A stretch of 31,256 nt of DNA. Source: Bacillota bacterium. GTDB lineage: Bacteria > Bacillota > Clostridia > Lachnospirales > Lachnospiraceae. The notes beneath the pieces were generated by a model that was given only the letters and a program-made list of their open reading frames with translations, was not told where the DNA came from and did not search any database. The stretch is from assembly GCA_023421505.1 (NCBI GenBank), contig JAEZTJ010000087.1, positions 1-31,256 of the forward strand. The letters run 5' to 3'. Below, piece after piece: positions 31,135-31,256 of this stretch (position 1 is its first letter; every line of letters starts with the position of its first letter). Both the position numbers and the translations under genes were made by a program.

Positions 31135-31173
31135 CGCGTCGCAAAATAACTTTTTAAGTTAGAATGCGACGCG
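31135..31173. terminator. GC-rich hairpin terminator near the right edge
   Basis: CGCGTCGCA/TGCGACGCG, a perfect 9-bp stem, encloses TAACTT/AAGTTA. It is followed by TTCTTTC on the plus strand and CCCTTTTTAG on the minus strand. It probably ends a minus-strand gene that lies beyond the window. Confidence 0.65.
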
Positions 31174-31201
31174 TTCTTTCTGTTGCTTTGGTAAAAAAGA
31201 G

Positions 31202-31236
31202 CTGAAGGATTTGATGTTTACTACATCACCCTTCAG
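31202..31236. terminator. Second tandem hairpin terminator at the right edge
   Basis: CTGAAGG/CCTTCAG with inner TGATGT/ACATCA. It is followed by TTTTTC on the plus strand and CTCTTTTTTACC on the minus strand. With the hairpin at 31135 it makes a double stop upstream of the GH8 promoter. Confidence 0.65.
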
Positions 31237-31256
31237 TTTTTCAATTTTTGGCGTAC

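Overview
The window comes from a low-GC, spore-forming Firmicute. The best fit is a plant-polysaccharide-degrading Lachnospiraceae (Clostridium/Lachnoclostridium phytofermentans-like). I infer this from AT-rich intergenic DNA, strong AGGAGG-type ribosome sites, a GH8 xylo-oligosaccharide enzyme, a YesM/YesN pair with a sugar ABC transporter, an SLH-type surface protein, a LysM-GH18 protein of the spore-cortex family, and chemoreceptors. No rRNA, tRNA, CRISPR array or prophage was seen.

Layout. (1) 1-5153: a two-gene surface-protein operon on the minus strand, an SLH-like exported protein followed by a large repeat-containing exported protein. The second gene is split by a complete IS30-family element (521-2170) that made a 15-bp target duplication. 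(2) 5870-7809: deoxyribose-phosphate aldolase divergent from an AraC regulator, with two TTGTATACAA palindromes between them. (3) 7894-16667: response regulator, histidine kinase, membrane-anchored binding protein, terminator, then ABC ATPase, permease and binding lipoprotein, all on the minus strand. Just upstream of the transporter promoter are two perfect 11-bp direct repeats 21 bp apart, as expected for an AraC-type response regulator. The ATPase 3' end carries five 24-bp repeats that form GAAA-tetraloop hairpins next to the permease ribosome site. (4) 16989-20775: a LysM-GH18 protein without its catalytic acids, and a chemoreceptor. (5) 20968-25170: a compact four-gene operon comprising a small exported protein with a SipW-type signal, an ER/archaeal-type signal peptidase with an extra C-terminal domain, a second small exported protein (DUF1102-like), and a two-TM protein joining an extracytoplasmic DUF5305-like domain to a cytoplasmic MshEN-like (c-di-GMP-binding family) domain. 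This is the best candidate for a little-described system: surface-protein export or assembly coupled to second-messenger sensing. (6) 25367-31256: a DUF2268-type metalloprotease behind a MerR-type promoter, a P-loop kinase, a second chemoreceptor, and a GH8 exo-oligoxylanase.

A structured intergenic repeat (core ACTAACATAACATGCCTGC, then CTTTGAATTAGTTTGTG) occurs three times in the same orientation (13128, 20868, 27226). The third copy supplies the last codons and stop of the kinase gene.

All family assignments come from reading motifs by eye. No database search was possible.
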